Positions 63,295 to 64,000 of a stretch of DNA of 64,000 nt are shown here, piece by piece. The DNA is from Xiheimicrobium sp033763395 (lineage in GTDB: Bacteria > Myxococcota > Myxococcia > Myxococcales > Myxococcaceae), in assembly GCA_033763395.1 (NCBI GenBank), contig JANRKQ010000150.1, positions 62,001-126,000 on the forward strand. Reading direction: 5' to 3'. The position numbers were made by a program, and so were the translations under genes. The notes beneath the pieces are model-generated. The model made no database searches. It saw nothing but the letters and a program-made list of their open reading frames with translations, and was not told where the DNA came from. Position 1 is the first letter of the stretch; each line of letters begins with the position of its first letter.

Positions 63295-64000
63295 GCACGC
63301 GCTCGCGGCGGTGATCGTCGGCGGGCTGGTGCTCTACCTGCTCGGCGGTGGCGCCGACTTCGGCGGCGGCGTGTGGGATCTGCTGGCCTCGGGCCCGCGC
63401 AAGGCCGCGCAGCGCGCCCTCATCGAGAAGGCCATCGGCCCCATCTGGGAGGCCAACCACGTCTGGTTCATCTTCGTCTTCGTGCTGCTCTTCAGCGCGT
63501 TCCCACCAGCGTTCGCGACGCTGACGACGGCGCTCTTCACGCCGCTGACGCTCTACGCGCTGGGGCTGGTGATGCGCGGGGCCGCCTTCACCTTCCGGCA
63601 CTACGACTCGGACGCGCGCCGCCGTCGCCGCTTTGGCGCCTTGTTCTCGGCCGCGAGCGTGGGGTGCCCGTTCCTCCTCGGCGCGATGGGCGCGGCGCTG
63701 GTGCGGGAGCAGCCCTTGTCGCTGGCCGTCGACGTCTTCGTCGTCGCTGCGGGCCTCTTCACGCTGGCCCTCGTCGCCGCCCTCGCCGCGACCTACCTGA
63801 CGGTCGAAGCAGCCGACGAGGCGCTCCGCGAGGACTTCCGTCGCCGCGCGCTGGGGAGTCTGGCGGTGGCCGGGCTCGCCTCGTGGGTCGCGCTCGGAAC
63901 CGCCGAGTCGGTGGCGCCGCAGCTCACCGCGCGAGTCGGGCAGGGCGGCCCGGCGGTGTTCGGCACGCTCTTCGGAGCGCTCGCGCTGGCGCTGGTCGCC
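63284..64000 (+). CDS. cydB: Cytochrome bd-type quinol oxidase subunit II (3' end beyond right edge)
   Basis: The first 239 residues of CydB are visible. The family signature LGGGADFGGGVWDLLASGPRK is followed by AIGPIWEANHVWFIFVFVLLFSAFP, with the conserved W-E-x-N-H-V-W, and RGAAFTFRHYD. At least five membrane helices are present. ATG 63284 lies inside the end of cydA, so the two subunits are translationally coupled. The gene runs off the right edge and cannot be judged for completeness. Confidence 0.93.
   Translation, partial: MPLEHALAAVIVGGLVLYLLGGGADFGGGVWDLLASGPRKAAQRALIEKAIGPIWEANHVWFIFVFVLLFSAFPPAFATLTTALFTPLTLYALGLVMRGAAFTFRHYDSDARRRRRFGALFSAASVGCPFLLGAMGAALVREQPLSLAVDVFVVAAGLFTLALVAALAATYLTVEAADEALREDFRRRALGSLAVAGLASWVALGTAESVAPQLTARVGQGGPAVFGTLFGALALALVA

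Overview
The window is high-GC DNA, about two thirds or more G+C, with dense genes, short spacers and frequent GTG or TTG starts. Several features point to the Myxococcota (a delta-proteobacterial myxobacterium). These are the rpsU / yqeY-like / dnaG / rpoD macromolecular synthesis operon with a long acidic RpoD, many lipoproteins with cysteine-rich and FG-GAP repeats, a Ser/Thr kinase, PEGA and TPR proteins, and spacers of about 100 bp. I see no rRNA, tRNA, CRISPR array, insertion sequence or prophage. The window looks like ordinary chromosome with some lineage-specific islands.

Layout. 1-4140 (minus): rpsU, a GatB/YqeY protein, dnaG and rpoD (rpoD runs off the left edge). A clear intrinsic terminator lies between rpsU and the rest. 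4218-7086: free-methionine-sulfoxide reductase, a DoxX-like membrane protein, a lone secretin-N-type protein and a TPR protein. 7186-16318: three tandem overlapping genes for large Clp/Hsp100-like double AAA+ ATPases. They share a non-Clp N-terminal domain. The first carries a C-terminal region that reads as a degenerate RF2-type peptide chain release factor with an L7/L12-like helical insert. The second carries a more decayed relative of that region. This is the most unusual object in the window. 16539-20089: TrmJ-type RNA methylase, a polytopic membrane protein, a Ser/Gly-rich envelope protein and an SGNH hydrolase.

20093-27985 is a tightly packed run: Fpg-like glycosylase, PEGA outer-membrane protein, TPR protein, zinc-ribbon Ser/Thr kinase, LpxL-like acyltransferase, fatty-acid desaturase and a YcxB-like protein. 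The first five genes overlap or nearly touch. 28043-34938: a YIP1-like protein, then a complete tripartite MacAB-TolC-like efflux operon in which one ATPase is followed by two different permeases. 35082-44515: two giant paralogous lipoproteins of about 1,510 residues. Each has a Gly-rich linker, roughly a dozen Cys-rich repeats, FG-GAP/VCBS repeats and one six-cysteine SRCR domain, a domain best known from animal receptors.

44619-48461: cell-wall genes, namely an NlpC/P60-like protein, a CHAP-like protein that seems to lack its catalytic Cys, and an AmiC-type amidase. 48493-53825: a membrane/spermidine-synthase fusion, a small membrane protein and a ZU5-like/Big_2/propeller lipoprotein. 53996-64000: a periplasmic HtrA protease, one or two very small genes, smc, an M13 metallopeptidase lipoprotein, and cytochrome bd oxidase cydAB (cydB runs off the right edge).

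All product calls come from reading motifs in the translated sequence; no database search was possible. Start codons were chosen from ribosome binding sites, overlaps and signal peptides, and are less certain than stops.
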